Source: Chryseobacterium cucumeris (GTDB lineage Bacteria > Bacteroidota > Bacteroidia > Flavobacteriales > Weeksellaceae). From it: a stretch of DNA of 64,000 nucleotides. The stretch is from assembly GCF_001593385.1 (NCBI RefSeq), contig NZ_LUVZ01000043.1:124001-188000 (forward strand). Reading direction: 5' to 3'. Positions 8,771-17,760 of this stretch are shown here, piece after piece; within the stretch, counting starts at the first letter, position 1; each line of letters begins with the position of its first letter. The notes under the pieces were generated by a model. It worked only from the letters and a program-made list of their open reading frames with translations, had not been told where the DNA came from and made no database searches. Made by a program: the position numbers and the translations under genes.

Positions 8771-9622
8771 ATGAGTAAAAGTATCGAAGAGTTAAAAACT
8801 CTTACTACGCAGATCAGAAGAGACATTTTAAGAATGGTTCACGCTGTAAATTCAGGACACCCTGGTGGTAGCTTAGGGTGCACAGAATTCTTTACAGCCC
8901 TTTACGGAAAGGTAATGAACTATAAACTTCCTTTTACAATGGAAGGTAAGAATGAGGATCATTTTTATCTATCAAACGGACACATTTCTCCGGTATTCTA
9001 CTCTACTTTAGCAAGATTTGGTTTCTTCCCTGTAGAAGAACTAAGTACTTTCAGAAAATTAGATTCAAGATTACAGGGACACCCAACAACGCACGAAGGC
9101 CTTCCGGGAATCAGAATTGCCTCAGGTTCTCTTGGACAAGGACTTTCCGTAGCATTAGGGGTAGCTGATGGTAAAAAATTAGATGGTGATCAATCTCTTG
9201 TTTACTCTCTTCACGGAGACGGTGAGCTTCAGGAAGGTCAGATCTGGGAAGCATTGATGTATGCAGCTGCTAAAAAGGTAGATAATATCATTTCTACAAT
9301 TGACTATAACGGTCGTCAGATCGATGGTGATACAGATGATGTATTAAGTTTAGGAAATCTTCATGCTAAATTGGAAGCATTCGGATGGATTGTTCTGGAA
9401 GAAAAAAATGGTAATGATCTTGAAGCTGTGATTGCAATTCTTGAGAAGGCAAAAACAGAAACCGGAAAAGGAAAGCCAGTAGCAATTCTTCTTCATACAG
9501 AAATGGGTTACGGAGTTGATTATATGATGGGATCTCATGCCTGGCATGGTAAAGCTCCTAATGATGAGCAATTAGACACAGCATTCAAGCAATTGTACCT
9601 AGAAGCTCCGGCTGATTACTAA
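8771..9622 (+). CDS. Transketolase, N-terminal (TPP-binding) subunit
   Basis: A 283-aa protein equal to the thiamine-diphosphate-binding domain of transketolase. Visible family signatures are HAVNSGHPGGSLGCTEFF near residue 25, SNGHISPVFYS, ASGSLGQGLSVALGVADG, and the TPP/Mg motif HGDGELQEGQIWEALMYAA followed by IDYNGRQIDG. In this organism transketolase is split, so this subunit works with the next gene as a heteromer in the non-oxidative pentose phosphate pathway, transferring two-carbon ketol units in the cytoplasm. It is the first gene of a two-gene operon, 30 bases ahead of the C-terminal subunit. Confidence 0.96.
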   Translation: MSKSIEELKTLTTQIRRDILRMVHAVNSGHPGGSLGCTEFFTALYGKVMNYKLPFTMEGKNEDHFYLSNGHISPVFYSTLARFGFFPVEELSTFRKLDSRLQGHPTTHEGLPGIRIASGSLGQGLSVALGVADGKKLDGDQSLVYSLHGDGELQEGQIWEALMYAAAKKVDNIISTIDYNGRQIDGDTDDVLSLGNLHAKLEAFGWIVLEEKNGNDLEAVIAILEKAKTETGKGKPVAILLHTEMGYGVDYMMGSHAWHGKAPNDEQLDTAFKQLYLEAPADY

Positions 9623-9652
9623 TATCTTAACATCTCGATTAATAAAATAAAA

Positions 9653-10597
9653 ATGAAATATACATATACAGAAAAAAAGGACACGCGTTCAGGATTTGGA
9701 GCAGGATTAGCTGAACTGGCTGACAAAAATCCTAATGTAGTAGCACTTTGCGCAGACCTTATCGGTTCTTTGAAGATGGAGAAATTCATTGAGAAAGCTC
9801 CTGAAAGATTCTTTCAGATTGGTATTGCAGAAGCAAACATGATGGGGATTGCAGCTGGTCTTAGCATTACAGGAAAAATTCCTTTTACAGGAACTTTCGC
9901 TAACTTCTCTACTTCAAGAGTATATGACCAGATCCGTCAGTCTATCGCTTATTCTAACAAAAATGTAAAAATCTGTGCATCTCACGCAGGTCTTACTTTA
10001 GGAGAAGATGGAGCTACTCACCAGGTTCTTGAAGATATCGGTATGATGAAAATGCTTCCTGGAATGACCGTGATCAATACTTGTGACTACAACCAGACTA
10101 AAGCTGCTACTTTAGCGATTGCAGATTTTGAAGGTCCTGTATATTTAAGATTCGGAAGACCGGTAGTTCCTGTATTCATTCCGGAAGATATGCCTTTCGA
10201 AATCGGAAAAGGAATTATGCTTCAAGAAGGTACTGATGTAACGATTGTTGCAACAGGGCACCTTGTATGGGAATCTCTTGTAGCTGCTGATGAGCTTGAG
10301 AAAGAAGGTATTTCTTGTGAGGTTATCAACATTCACACGATTAAGCCTCTTGATGAAGAGATCATTTTAAAATCTGTTGAAAAAACAGGTAAGATTGTAA
10401 CGGCTGAAGAGCACAACTACCTTGGTGGTTTAGGAGAATCTGTTGCAGGTATGTTGGCAAGAAAAAGACCTACAAGACAGGAATTTGTGGCGGTAAATGA
10501 TACTTTCGGAGAGTCTGCAACACCAGCAGAATTGATGAAGAAGTATAAAATTGACTCTGCTGCAGTAAAAGAAGCTGTAAAGAGAATTTTAGCTTAA
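9653..10597 (+). CDS. Transketolase, C-terminal subunit
   Basis: A 314-aa protein corresponding to the pyrimidine-binding and C-terminal domains of transketolase. The motif FQIGIAEANMMGIAAGL carries the catalytic Glu that activates TPP, and TFANFSTSRVYDQIRQSIAYS, HAGLTLGEDGATHQ and YLRFGRP follow in the expected order. The C-terminal domain begins near VTIVATGHLVWESLVAA. It completes the enzyme encoded by the upstream gene. The operon ends at a strong GC-rich terminator 30 bases beyond the stop. Split transketolases are common in Bacteroidetes. Confidence 0.96.
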   Translation: MKYTYTEKKDTRSGFGAGLAELADKNPNVVALCADLIGSLKMEKFIEKAPERFFQIGIAEANMMGIAAGLSITGKIPFTGTFANFSTSRVYDQIRQSIAYSNKNVKICASHAGLTLGEDGATHQVLEDIGMMKMLPGMTVINTCDYNQTKAATLAIADFEGPVYLRFGRPVVPVFIPEDMPFEIGKGIMLQEGTDVTIVATGHLVWESLVAADELEKEGISCEVINIHTIKPLDEEIILKSVEKTGKIVTAEEHNYLGGLGESVAGMLARKRPTRQEFVAVNDTFGESATPAELMKKYKIDSAAVKEAVKRILA

Positions 10598-10627
10598 TAG
10601 TTTAAAATAAGCTATTTTATATAGACA

Positions 10628-10662
10628 AAACCCGGCGGTTTCTTCGAAACCGCCGGGTTTTT
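10628..10662 (+). terminator. Strong rho-independent terminator of the transketolase operon
   Basis: AAACCCGGCGGTTTC and GAAACCGCCGGGTTT form a 15-bp GC-rich stem around a TTC loop, followed by T residues. Confidence 0.93.
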
Positions 10663-10674
10663 AGTTATTGTGTA

Positions 10675-10735
10675 TCAACCACCCCGTCAAAAATTCTTTG
10701 AATTTTTGCCACCCCTCCAAGGGAGGGGAATGGTT
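10675..10735. repeat. REP-like double-hairpin intergenic element
   Basis: Two adjacent perfect palindromes sit between the transketolase terminator and the next gene: CAAAAATTC/GAATTTTTG (10688-10708, loop TTT) and CCCCTCC/GGAGGGG (10712-10728, loop AAG). The GC-rich second arm is unlike its surroundings. I have the impression that this kind of element is dispersed in related genomes, but cannot test that here. Confidence 0.6.
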
Positions 10736-10787
10736 ATACCTCCATTCTTCATCGTATTAGTTTTTACCCTGCTTTTCGGTACTTGTT

Positions 10788-11306
10788 TTATTGTTCTTCC
10801 TGATTCAGGGGAATTCCTACAGCAATGAGAACAGGACATAAAATTTCTTTTATATACTCCTCCTCTCTTCTGTTAGAAGCTTTAGATCCGGAAAAATAAT
10901 TACTGATTCTGTAGTTTTTTACAAACTGATTTCTCTTTTTCCCGATGGAATAATAATATCCACCTCTTTCATCGTTCACAAAATAGGTCATTTCATCAAA
11001 ATTCATGAGCTTTTTGGAAAGTAACAGTTTTCTGTAAATACACTTTTCCGATTTATCAAAAATATATTTCACAGGAATTCTGAAAAAGAGGTCAAACAGA
11101 AAGTAGATCATATAAACACTCCATAATCCCATGGCAATTTTGAACTGATCTCCGGATATTTTATCCATAAAATAATAGATGATCACAGGAAGCGCAATGA
11201 CTCCCAATGCCAGCCATCCAACCAAAGTGCGCAGAAAACTGTAATTGGGCATAAAGCTTATTTCTCGTCCGTTTTCTTCAAACTTATAGCGGTCTCTGAT
11301 GTCCAT
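10788..11306 (-). CDS. Hypothetical two-TM membrane protein
   Basis: A 172-aa protein with two adjacent hydrophobic segments near residues 26-48 (LRTLVGWLALGVIALPVIIYYF) and 56-75 (GLWSVYMIYFLFDLFF), then a soluble C-terminal domain of about 95 residues. It overlaps the end of the neighbouring 159-aa gene by 23 bases, so the two are translated together. Both have the same layout (two TM helices followed by a beta-rich cytosolic part), resembling uncharacterised YcxB/PH-like membrane proteins. No function can be assigned. Confidence 0.7.
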   Translation of the reverse strand: MDIRDRYKFEENGREISFMPNYSFLRTLVGWLALGVIALPVIIYYFMDKISGDQFKIAMGLWSVYMIYFLFDLFFRIPVKYIFDKSEKCIYRKLLLSKKLMNFDEMTYFVNDERGGYYYSIGKKRNQFVKNYRISNYFSGSKASNRREEEYIKEILCPVLIAVGIPLNQEEQ

Positions 11307-11763
11307 TTTCAGGATGATTAATGTTCAAAATATCCTCTGTTTCATTGACCATTTTCTGTATTCCTTTCTGGGTAAGTGCCTGGCCTATTGTAAGCTGTTT
11401 TTCTTTTCCATCTATTTCAAAATAAACAGACAGCATTACATTAGTGGTAATAAATCCCATATATTTTGTTGCCACCACATGAAAATTTCTGAAATTCTCA
11501 ATCGGATATGTTCTTGCCGGAACAAAAATGGTATGTTTTCCCGTAATTGTTTTACGATCCATATCAATGATAAATTTTTTGGTAAAGAAGTTGACTACAA
11601 TAAGTGCAACTACCGCCATAATAATATAGCTCCCGGTTCTTACACTATTAAAAATGAGTCCTGCAATGACTAGAAAAATAATACAGAGCACTGCAATAAA
11701 CACCGGCTGGTTTCTAAAAATATATTGATTTCCTTCTTGCTTATAAAATTGATAGTTGTTCAT
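11284..11763 (-). CDS. Hypothetical two-TM membrane protein
   Basis: A 159-aa protein whose residues 23-60 form two hydrophobic helices (VFIAVLCIIFLVIAGLIF and GSYIIMAVVALIVVNFF), followed by a short basic turn and a soluble domain with KTITGKHTIFVPARTYPIENFRNF. This is the common arrangement of membrane-anchored PH-like domains. It is the upstream partner of the overlapping 172-aa gene on the minus strand and probably acts with it. Unknown role. The 157 bases before its start hold no other gene. Confidence 0.7.
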   Translation of the reverse strand: MNNYQFYKQEGNQYIFRNQPVFIAVLCIIFLVIAGLIFNSVRTGSYIIMAVVALIVVNFFTKKFIIDMDRKTITGKHTIFVPARTYPIENFRNFHVVATKYMGFITTNVMLSVYFEIDGKEKQLTIGQALTQKGIQKMVNETEDILNINHPENGHQRPL

Positions 11764-11920
11764 AATGAATGTAATTGTTCTTAATATTTTGGTTGGGAGT
11801 TGAGTCTAATGTTATAAAAAGCATGTATAGAGATTGTAATGTATAAGAGGCTTCTGAGACAATTATTTTATCGGCTTCATATGTATATATTTAAAGTGTT
11901 TTTTTTAATTCTTCATACTT

Positions 11921-12454
11921 TTAATTGCCCCAGGTAGCCATCCAGTCCAGATATTCATGTTGGTATTCATTATCATTCAGTCTGATGATAAGGTTTTTCA
12001 AGTCTTCTTGCTCAAACTCATAATCTGAAACCGTGAAAATCAGGAAAATATCTTTGCTCGTGACATTTGTGAAAAAGTTCTCGTTTTTAAGTTTTTCTAA
12101 TACTTCAATACAACTTGAATATAGTTTAGCCTGAAAACTCTCAAACCATTGATCATCGTCATCGTGCTTACTAAGCTCTGCTCTCAACTGAGTGCAGATT
12201 ATATCAAATTCTTTATCGGCACTTTTCATTTCGTAAGTCCATTCTGCCGGTTCATATTTATAATAAAGAGCATCTTCTTCATCTGCATTCTCCATTACTT
12301 TCAATGTATTGGCAGCAGGGCAAACTGTCATTGCTCCTTCATCGCTGTACAGTGCAAAGCTGTAAATTCCTTCTGCTCCATGCTTTTCATACACTTCTAA
12401 AAAAGCTTTCCTTGTAGCATCTTCAATCTGCTGTTTCAAAATTTCAAAATCCAT
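11921..12454 (-). CDS. DUF4303 domain-containing protein
   Basis: A 177-aa soluble acidic protein. The segments IYSFALYSDEGAMTVCPAANT and YYKYEPAEWTYE are characteristic of the DUF4303 family, whose members occur in diverse bacteria and are sometimes placed near polymorphic toxin systems as candidate immunity proteins. There is no signal peptide or membrane segment. Here it stands as a single gene with no toxin beside it, so an immunity role is not supported by context. Function unknown. Confidence 0.75.
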   Translation of the reverse strand: MDFEILKQQIEDATRKAFLEVYEKHGAEGIYSFALYSDEGAMTVCPAANTLKVMENADEEDALYYKYEPAEWTYEMKSADKEFDIICTQLRAELSKHDDDDQWFESFQAKLYSSCIEVLEKLKNENFFTNVTSKDIFLIFTVSDYEFEQEDLKNLIIRLNDNEYQHEYLDWMATWGN

Positions 12455-12594
12455 ACTTCTTTTCTTTTCTAAAATGGGCGGTAAAATTACCTTTATCCTG
12501 TTAAATCAGTATATTATATTCTTTAAAGGTATAGCCAGTTTCATGATTATAGCTAGCTGTTTTTATTATATATAATCCAGCCGGGAATTAAAAA

Positions 12595-13548
12595 TCAATC
12601 TACAAAAGTGTTATAACGGTCAAGAACATATCCTGCTTCTCTTTCCAGGTTATCAAGATCACGGTTTAGATCCTGACTATTTTCGTTTAGGCTTCGCTGT
12701 ACGATTCTCATTTTACCCAGGAAATCATTGACAGAACTGTTGAATGCCTGATAACTGTTTTCCTTCTGCTTTTCTGAAGACGGAATTTTTTCATTGATGT
12801 TCCTTTTATATAATTTTTCCATCTGCTCGTATTGGTGGGAAAATTTGTTTTTATAGGCATTCATATCCGCTACATCATAGGAATCATCAATAATTTTCTG
12901 AGCCAGCTCCATAACCTCCTTAGATTGAATGATCTGTGTTTTGAGCGGATGATCTTTAAGCATCTCAATTTCTGCTTTATTTGCCCTTGGGGAAAGCTTA
13001 GTGAATAAGTCATTGGCCGCTGTACGGTTTTCTTTAATAAGTTGTATTGCTTTTTCGTTGATTTCGGCGACTTTCTTTCCTTTATCATCTTTCCAGTCCT
13101 CTGCCTGTTTGTAAGTGTCCAGTTCTTTTTTTAAAGATTCCAATCGGATCATTGTATCCTTCATCTTATCCACAAGTGTCTGAAAATTCTTTCCCAATAC
13201 ATCCGGAGCCATTAATTCCTGACGGGTGTACAACATCACTGAAGGCGTAAATATGGGCATAATACCGGAAGCTTTTGGATTGGCACCGGCATTTTTCACA
13301 TAGTCTTCCATCTGTATCAATATATTCTGAAAATCTTTGATAAAATCTGACTGCTCATCATCCATTTTTACAACTTTGTTATTAAAAGAAATAATATCTC
13401 TGTTTACATCCCCGGAATTAACACTAAAAGGGTTTACCTGCCCTGAATCATTCTGTGACAGCTTTTCTTTAACTTTTTCCAGTTTATCGCATGATATAAC
13501 AGAAAAGCTAAAAAAAAGCATCCCTGCGATGATTAATGGTGTTTTCAT
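12595..13548 (-). CDS. DUF3829 family lipoprotein
   Basis: A 317-aa predicted lipoprotein. The N terminus MKTPLIIAGMLFFSFSVISCDK has a lipobox with the Cys at residue 20. The rest is long, charged and helix-rich with many Lys/Glu heptad-like stretches, matching the YiiG-like DUF3829 family. It would sit in the outer or inner membrane facing the periplasm. The neighbouring minus-strand DUF4870 gene lies 47 bases upstream and could be co-transcribed. Biochemical function is unknown. Confidence 0.78.
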   Translation of the reverse strand: MKTPLIIAGMLFFSFSVISCDKLEKVKEKLSQNDSGQVNPFSVNSGDVNRDIISFNNKVVKMDDEQSDFIKDFQNILIQMEDYVKNAGANPKASGIMPIFTPSVMLYTRQELMAPDVLGKNFQTLVDKMKDTMIRLESLKKELDTYKQAEDWKDDKGKKVAEINEKAIQLIKENRTAANDLFTKLSPRANKAEIEMLKDHPLKTQIIQSKEVMELAQKIIDDSYDVADMNAYKNKFSHQYEQMEKLYKRNINEKIPSSEKQKENSYQAFNSSVNDFLGKMRIVQRSLNENSQDLNRDLDNLEREAGYVLDRYNTFVD

Positions 13549-13595
13549 AATTTTATATTAAATGTTAAATAGGTGTTTCCAAAAATTTTTGAATC

Positions 13596-13916
13596 CTATC
13601 CGATAAAAGAAAATTTGTCCTCAAATATTTTCCCTATTAATGGCAAAGGCTTTTCAACATTGTTGGCTGCATTAATGATTCCGATAATCATCAACACCAA
13701 AGGAATCAAACCCAATATTCCCAGAATTCCGATTTTAGTAACCATCAATACAATATTGAGAATGATAGATAAAAAAATAGAAAAAAGAATTAATCCCAAT
13801 GATTGTTTCAGATGGTATTTTAAAAGGCTGTTCGACTTTTCTTTTCCGATAAAGAAGGATATCAGCCATCCGAAAAGCGTAATGTAAGAAACAATTGATA
13901 AGGTTTTGTTGTCCAT
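13596..13916 (-). CDS. DUF4870/Tic20-like membrane protein
   Basis: A 106-aa protein with three hydrophobic helices: SIVSYITLFGWLISFFIG, LGLILFSIFLSIILNIVLM and GILGILGLIPLVLMIIGIINAAN. The motif KYHLKQSLGL between helices one and two (H-x-K/R-Q-S/A) and the trailing KPLPLIGKIFEDKF are typical of DUF4870. Family members are small membrane proteins of unknown role found across bacteria. It lies directly upstream of the DUF3829 lipoprotein gene on the same strand. Confidence 0.82.
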   Translation of the reverse strand: MDNKTLSIVSYITLFGWLISFFIGKEKSNSLLKYHLKQSLGLILFSIFLSIILNIVLMVTKIGILGILGLIPLVLMIIGIINAANNVEKPLPLIGKIFEDKFSFIG

Positions 13917-14155
13917 AGCTGTAAAATTTTAAATTAATATTCTTTGATTTTTTTCTGGCCCTAAATTGCAGAAGAAAAAGATCCCAGTCTTGTTTTATGC
14001 GACTACAAAACATATTCAACCCCGATCACAGATGACTACAAAACGTCTACAAAAACATTTAAAAAGTTAATAATCAATAAATTACAAACAACACATAGCT
14101 CTAGTTTTTCAGACAGGAAATTGACAGATGTCTACAAATTTTGTACTTTCACCTT

Positions 14156-16006
14156 ATGAAATTAAAGTACTTACTCTTATACTGTATACTTTTTATCTGC
14201 ACATTATATCCCGCACAGAATGCATTTATTGATGGCCTTAAAAACCAATTGAGAGGAGATCATATTTCTACTGCAGAAAAATTCAGAATTTACAATGAAC
14301 TTACCGAATATTACAGAGTTAGCGATCAATATCCTACAGCTGAAAAATATGTTCAGCAGCAACTTGATCTTGCTAAAAAAGAAAATGATTATGCTGAAGA
14401 AGTAAAAGCTCTCAGTCAAAAAGGAGTCATTAAGCTTAATCAGTCTGAATATGATAAGATTCCTCCTATTCTGGATGCTGCGAATGCAATTGTTCAAAAG
14501 AGTCAAAATAAAACTGCGGAACTATATGCCACTTATCTGAATATCTACTACAGAAATGCACTTGGCGAACTTGAAAATACAATCAGGCTTGTTCAGAAAG
14601 TCCTTCCCATCGTTGAAAAACAACCTTCCGAAGTCTTATTAAATGCTAAGCTCAATTATCTTCTCTACGGAATCTATACAGAATGGAACGATGCTGAAAA
14701 TGCCACCAGATATGCCAAAAAATCCATAGAACTTGCCGAAAAGGCAGGAAACAAAAATTTACTCAGCTCTACCTATTCGGCGCTGGCTGTCTGCTACTCC
14801 TTTCAATATGAGAAAAGTGGAAACTCAAAAGATCTGAAACCCGTCATAGAGATGTGTAAGAAAGCTGTTGGCCTGTACCATCAATTTCCCGGTCATGTCT
14901 CAGCCCATGTACATGCAATGGCCTTACTGAATCTCACAAACTATTATCTGAGCTATCCGGTTATGACTCCTGAAATCCGTGAGGAAATTCAGAATAACGC
15001 CCACGAAATCCTGACCCTTACGCAGCATACAACCCTTAATCAGAGTATGCAGGCAGGTGCACTTGGTGTTTTGAGCAATCTCGCATCACGGGATCATAAT
15101 GATACTTTATCAGAGCATTATCTTTTGAAAGCGGAACAGATTCTGCTTACCCAGCAACCGGTTTATTACCATGTTATGATCAATGTGGTGAAAGATCTTG
15201 CCCAGCTGTATGCAAAACAAAAGAAATATCAGAAAGCTTATGAATATGAATCAAAGTTAACAGAATACAGCAATCTTCTCTTTGATGAAGGGCAAGCTGA
15301 AACCGCAAAAAGATTGGAAGCTCAATACCAGTCTCAGAAAAAAGAATCTGAACTCAGATCTCTCACTGAGAAAACAGCCAGTCTGAAAAAAGAGAAACTC
15401 CTTTATATTATATTGGGAATCATAGGATTAACTGGAGCCTTTTTTATGTTCCGTTCTTATCATTTTAAACTGCGGTATTCTATAGAAAGAGAAAATAAAC
15501 TTGATACAGAAAAGCATGAAGCAGAAATGCAGGTCAAACTTCAGGAGCAAGAGCAGGCAAGATTAAGGGCAGAACAGGAACTTCTTACGCTTCAGCAGCA
15601 AAAACTTCAAAGTGAGGTACTGGCCAGCCAGCTTCATATTCAGCATAAGAATGAGGTTCTGCAGCAGCTTCAGACCCAGCTTTCCGATACGGATATTAAT
15701 ATTCATCAGGTGGTAAAGGGAGAAAATCGGGTTGACAATGATTTTGAAAAAATCAGATTTACTATTCAGGAACTGCATCCGGATTTCTTTAAAAACATCA
15801 GTGAAAAAGCCCAGCAAAAACTTACTGCTCTGGATCTGAAATACTGCGCCTATATTTATCTGGGAATGGATACAAAACAGATTGCCAACCTCCTCAATGT
15901 AGAGCCCAAGAGTGTAAGAATGACCAAATACCGCCTGAAAAAGAAGTTCGGGCTGGATGAAAATACTGCTTTAGAATCTTTTTTCCAGGGAGTATTCTCT
16001 GAGTAA
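14156..16006 (+). CDS. TPR-repeat transcriptional regulator with C-terminal HTH
   Basis: A ~616-aa protein of the Flavobacteriia TPR-LuxR-like type. The start is placed at the ATG 14156 (MKLKYLLLYCILFICTLYPAQ, signal-like), because the longer frame opens only with TTG. Residues ~25-400 are TPR helices, a single TM helix follows (LLYIILGIIGLTGAFFMF, about residues 415-432), then a coiled coil rich in Gln/Glu, and a terminal helix-turn-helix (LDLKYCAYIYLGMDTKQIANLLNVEPKSVRMTKYRLKKKFGL). The layout suggests a membrane-anchored sensor whose periplasmic TPRs control a cytoplasmic DNA-binding end. It is divergent from the DUF4870/DUF3829 pair and precedes the RiPP operon, but a direct link to either is not shown. 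Confidence 0.87.
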   Translation: MKLKYLLLYCILFICTLYPAQNAFIDGLKNQLRGDHISTAEKFRIYNELTEYYRVSDQYPTAEKYVQQQLDLAKKENDYAEEVKALSQKGVIKLNQSEYDKIPPILDAANAIVQKSQNKTAELYATYLNIYYRNALGELENTIRLVQKVLPIVEKQPSEVLLNAKLNYLLYGIYTEWNDAENATRYAKKSIELAEKAGNKNLLSSTYSALAVCYSFQYEKSGNSKDLKPVIEMCKKAVGLYHQFPGHVSAHVHAMALLNLTNYYLSYPVMTPEIREEIQNNAHEILTLTQHTTLNQSMQAGALGVLSNLASRDHNDTLSEHYLLKAEQILLTQQPVYYHVMINVVKDLAQLYAKQKKYQKAYEYESKLTEYSNLLFDEGQAETAKRLEAQYQSQKKESELRSLTEKTASLKKEKLLYIILGIIGLTGAFFMFRSYHFKLRYSIERENKLDTEKHEAEMQVKLQEQEQARLRAEQELLTLQQQKLQSEVLASQLHIQHKNEVLQQLQTQLSDTDINIHQVVKGENRVDNDFEKIRFTIQELHPDFFKNISEKAQQKLTALDLKYCAYIYLGMDTKQIANLLNVEPKSVRMTKYRLKKKFGLDENTALESFFQGVFSE

Positions 16007-16035
16007 ACGCCCCATATTTTATTTCTATTTCAAAT

Positions 16036-16077
16036 TAAAAGCTTTTTAACCTCATGTTGAAAAGCTTTATTTTTATA
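16036..16077 (+). terminator. Terminator after the TPR-HTH gene
   Basis: AAAGCTTTTTAAC and GTTGAAAAGCTTT form a long stem with one mismatch, followed by ATTTTTAT. Confidence 0.7.
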
Positions 16078-16622
16078 TCTCAGGTTCCTTTGCACGGATT
16101 CAAATTTTAAAAACCCAGAGTTTTCTGCAAAAATTGATAAGATGTTTACCTCGTTTTCGGATTAAAAAATGTGATTTTAAAACAAACAAATCACCAGAAG
16201 CATACAAATTGTGGTCAAAATAAGTGACTCAGCATCTTATTATCGTGCTAAAATCATCTGTTTTCCGATATTGTACAATAGAAAATATTACCATGCAACC
16301 TACTGTTAAAGCCTGTAATTTTCTTTTTATGGCTGGCATGCAATTTATACTTTTTCGAATTTCAAATATTTCACCAAAATACAACTACCATTTCGAGTAA
16401 AATTTGCATTTGTGTATCAAGTAAAATACAAATCATTTACACATTTTATCCCTATGAAGTGATCTAAATATTTATAGTTTTATCCCATCAACGTTGATGA
16501 AATATATTCTTCAAATTTAAAATGTAAGTGTACAGTGCATGATAAATAGGAAGAATTATTCACCCAGGTCAGGGTTTATTTGACACAAATGATTCATATA
16601 AAAACAATTAAAAATTACACAC
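16078..16622 (+). other. Long untranslated region upstream of the RiPP operon
   Basis: About 545 bases of AT-rich sequence with no ORF that I can support. It must hold the promoter of the grasp-with-spasm operon. I cannot find a confident TTTG/TAnnTTTG pair. The final part (TTTATTTGACACAAATG near 16573-16591) contains a TTTG-like box. The length is unusual for this compact region, which fits a regulated promoter. Confidence 0.4.
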
Positions 16623-16805
16623 ATGAAAAAATTAAATGGAATGAAGAGAGACTTCTCTTCTTTGGAAAACAAAAAAATGAAAAATCTACAGACTATTAAA
16701 GGTGGAGAAACTGCTATCAACTATGTTGCCACTAACAAAGGAGAATGTTATGACAAAGAAACGTGGATTGACCACACTCTTGATTCAACTTTAGAAATCT
16801 GCTAA
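16623..16805 (+). CDS. Grasp-with-spasm RiPP precursor peptide
   Basis: A 60-aa precursor. The leader MKKLNGMKRDFSSLENKK is followed by MKNLQTIKGGE, which carries the double-glycine processing site (KGGE) typical of Bacteroidetes GG-leader natural-product precursors. The core after the GG is about 33 residues, with several Thr, Asp and Glu side chains (for example KGECYDKETW) that an ATP-grasp ligase could join, and with Cys both inside (ECYD) and at the last position. The gene is first in the operon, with a hairpin immediately behind it that would leave the precursor transcribed in excess. The product chemistry is inferred from the neighbouring ATP-grasp and SPASM genes. Confidence 0.82.
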   Translation: MKKLNGMKRDFSSLENKKMKNLQTIKGGETAINYVATNKGECYDKETWIDHTLDSTLEIC

Positions 16806-16834
16806 GATCAATAAAAGTGTTAATATATTGTCTA

Positions 16835-16860
16835 GGGAGGAAAATAATTCCTCCCTTTTA
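16835..16860 (+). terminator. Hairpin between precursor and maturation genes (attenuator candidate)
   Basis: GGGAGGAA (16835-16842) pairs perfectly with TTCCTCCC (16848-16855) around AATAA, followed by TTTTA. It sits 30 bases after the precursor stop, before the maturation genes, so read-through would set the ratio of precursor to enzymes. Confidence 0.7.
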
Positions 16861-16901
16861 CCAATAAGAGTATCGTTAATCCAATAAATACTGATCACCT
16901 A

Positions 16902-17756
16902 ATGAAACGAAATTCAATTTTAATATTCCTTCTCATTATTCTTTTTTTTATTCTTTCCTGCAAAAGCAAGGATTATATTGTTTATTATAACAGAGTGAAT
17001 GAAATTGATAGTCTTTACCGGATTGCTAACCAACCCGAAAAAGCAATAATGCAGTATAAGAAATTATTCAAAAAATACACTCCAAAAAATCAGGAGCGTA
17101 TCAAAGAATATGAGACTTATATTAAACTGGCAGATCAACATCAAAAGAATTTCGGTGGGAAGAAAAGTCTATACAAACTTATCCCTCTGATTGCTCCTTA
17201 CGAAGGGTCATATGGAAGTTATTTCGGATTATTTAAAAAGTATGGTATAGATAGCACCGAGGTAAAACAGAGAATTGTAGACTGGAAGAAAGGTTTGAAT
17301 AAGCGACTGGTAGATTCTTTCAGCATTGCTTTTGTCCGTGATCAGGCGGAAGGCAGGAGAAATCCACAGCTCATGGAAAAAAATGACAGAATCAATGCAC
17401 AACTGTTGAAATGGACCTTTGAAAACTACGGCTATCCTTCAGTACAAAAAATTGGTCTTATAGGAAATGGCGGTGTGTTTATGCCTATGCATCCCTTGTT
17501 CAGTCACATGATAGGTGAAAAAGAATATCCTTATTTCAAAGCAAAAATGCTGGAATATATAAAATCCGGAGACTGTATTCCAAAAGACTATGCTAATATG
17601 GTAGACCGTCACAATCTACAAATAGATAAAGTAGAAATGCCTTATGGCTCTTATCCAAGTTATAGTGCTATTATTGATACTATGAAAGTAAACCATAATA
17701 GGAAAAAAATAGGCTTGCCTGCTTTAAAACGTATATCTAAGGTTCAAAAAAAATGA
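16902..17756 (+). CDS. Lipoprotein of the grasp-with-spasm operon, DUF6624-like
   Basis: A 284-aa predicted lipoprotein: MKRNSILIFLLIILFFILSCKSK has a lipobox Cys at residue 20. The middle part has DRINAQLLKWTFENYGYPS followed by GLIGNGGVFMPMHPLFSHM, a pattern I associate with DUF6624-type proteins of unknown activity. It follows the precursor and stops 4 bases before the ATP-grasp gene, so it belongs to the same operon. Its location on the membrane surface suggests a role in export, immunity or sensing of the peptide product, but this is inference. No catalytic motif is certain. Confidence 0.7.
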   Translation: MKRNSILIFLLIILFFILSCKSKDYIVYYNRVNEIDSLYRIANQPEKAIMQYKKLFKKYTPKNQERIKEYETYIKLADQHQKNFGGKKSLYKLIPLIAPYEGSYGSYFGLFKKYGIDSTEVKQRIVDWKKGLNKRLVDSFSIAFVRDQAEGRRNPQLMEKNDRINAQLLKWTFENYGYPSVQKIGLIGNGGVFMPMHPLFSHMIGEKEYPYFKAKMLEYIKSGDCIPKDYANMVDRHNLQIDKVEMPYGSYPSYSAIIDTMKVNHNRKKIGLPALKRISKVQKK

Positions 17757-17760
17757 CAAT

